This document shows positions 5,626-6,290 of a stretch of DNA of 6,290 bases, one piece after another. Position numbers and translations under genes: made by a program. Source of the DNA: Rhodoferax sp. (GTDB taxonomy: Bacteria > Pseudomonadota > Gammaproteobacteria > Burkholderiales > Burkholderiaceae_C); the NCBI GenBank assembly GCA_028292305.1, contig JAQGMQ010000267.1:1-6290 (forward strand). Direction: 5' to 3'. Under the pieces are notes generated by a model. The model saw only the letters and a program-made list of their open reading frames with translations. It was not told the DNA's origin and made no database searches. Each line of letters begins with the position of its first letter. The stretch's first letter is position 1.

Positions 5626-6290
5626 TTGCGCTTGCCAGCAGGCTCAGTGCCGCCGTCACTTCATCTGCGCCGACTCCGTCCACATTTTCCAATTGCGCCT
5701 GCAGGCCCTGCAATGCCGCCGCGCCGTCGCGCTGCAGGCCGGCGATGGCCTGGCCCGCATCCTTGGGCGAGGCGAATGCCGCACTTTGCAGCAGCAAGCG
5801 GCCTTGTGCGTCGACGAACTTGAAGCGGAAACTGCCGTCGGTTTCGCGGTACTGCTTGAACGACGGCAAAGCCAGCTTGGCGGCCTTGGCCGTCTTGCCT
5901 TTGGCCTGGGTACGCAGGTCGCGCAGGCCGACCGCACGGCGCAGCTCGCCCATCAGCGGCGTGGCCAACTTGCGCGCCTTCACCGCACCGGCGAGCAGGA
6001 TGTCTTCGATCTTGCCGGGGTTGTCGATCAGCGCCTGGTAGGTGCTGCGCATCGGCGCGACTTCGGCGTCGATGCGTTCGAACAGCATCTGCTTGGCGTC
6101 GCCCCAGGCAATGCCGTCGGCATAGGCCTTGCGCAGGGCTTCGGTTTCGGCTGGCGTGGCGAAGGCCTGGTAGATCTGGAACAGCGCCGAGCCTTCCACC
6201 TGCTTGGGTTCTCCCGGCGCGCGCGAGTCGGTGACGATCGAGAAGATCGATTTGCGCACCTGCTCGCGCGCACCGAACAGGGCGATGACG
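5618..6290 (-). CDS. trpS: Tryptophanyl-tRNA synthetase, C-terminal part with DUF1508-like tail (5' end outside window)
   Basis: The enzyme charges tRNA-Trp with tryptophan in the cytoplasm. The frame is open to the window edge, so 223 C-terminal residues are seen and no start belongs here; the in-frame GTG at 6259 is internal. The visible part opens VIALFGAREQVRKSIFSIVT, the segment that directly follows the KMSKS loop in bacterial TrpRS, and continues with TDSR (20-23), SALFQIYQAF (34-43), YADGIAWGDAK (56-66) and the helical C-terminus up to about residue 125. A K/A-rich linker (126-141) then joins a further domain of about 45 residues (142-187) with DGSFRFKFVDAQGRLLLQS, the pattern of a DUF1508/YegP repeat, and an Ala/Leu-rich helical end. 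Standard TrpRS (about 330-340 residues) lacks this tail. I recall longer TrpRS proteins in Burkholderiales, so it may be normal for the lineage. The catalytic HIGH and KMSKS motifs lie outside the window. Confidence 0.93.
   Translation of the reverse strand, partial: VIALFGAREQVRKSIFSIVTDSRAPGEPKQVEGSALFQIYQAFATPAETEALRKAYADGIAWGDAKQMLFERIDAEVAPMRSTYQALIDNPGKIEDILLAGAVKARKLATPLMGELRRAVGLRDLRTQAKGKTAKAAKLALPSFKQYRETDGSFRFKFVDAQGRLLLQSAAFASPKDAGQAIAGLQRDGAAALQGLQAQLENVDGVGADEVTAALSLLASASA

Overview
The window is about 6.3 kb of GC-rich DNA with six genes, all on the minus strand, so transcription runs from high to low coordinates. The dense GC-rich coding, the tryptophanyl-tRNA synthetase sequence and the NodT/OprM-type lipoprotein suggest a betaproteobacterium of the Burkholderiales, probably Comamonadaceae. 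This placement is inferred from sequence style and not from a database search. No tRNA, rRNA, CRISPR array, insertion sequence or attachment site was seen.

Layout in transcription order: (1) the 3' part of trpS (5618-6290), entering just after where the KMSKS loop should lie and carrying a C-terminal tail that resembles a DUF1508/YegP repeat; (2) a short non-coding stretch (5330-5617) with a hairpin over the trpS stop codon; (3) an outer-membrane efflux lipoprotein of the NodT/OprM family (3803-5329) with no inner-membrane pump or adaptor gene next to it in the window; (4) a TPR-containing GT41 (SPINDLY/OGT-like) glycosyltransferase (1883-3781); (5) a compact class I SAM methyltransferase (1345-1869); (6) a GT-B-like putative glycosyltransferase (236-1333); (7) the N-terminal third of a GNAT acetyltransferase (1-221), cut by the window edge.

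From the efflux gene to the acetyltransferase the gaps are only 21, 13, 11 (or a GTGA stop/start overlap) and 14 bases, so these five genes look like one transcription unit. The last four form a coherent set: a GT41 enzyme that could place a sugar on protein Ser/Thr, a second glycosyltransferase to extend it, and a methyltransferase and an acetyltransferase to decorate it. This is the usual composition of a surface-glycan or flagellin-type protein glycosylation cassette. The acceptor protein is not in the window, and the link to the outer-membrane channel rests only on gene order. The cassette is the most interesting item here, but each member belongs to a known family, and the window does not prove a new system.
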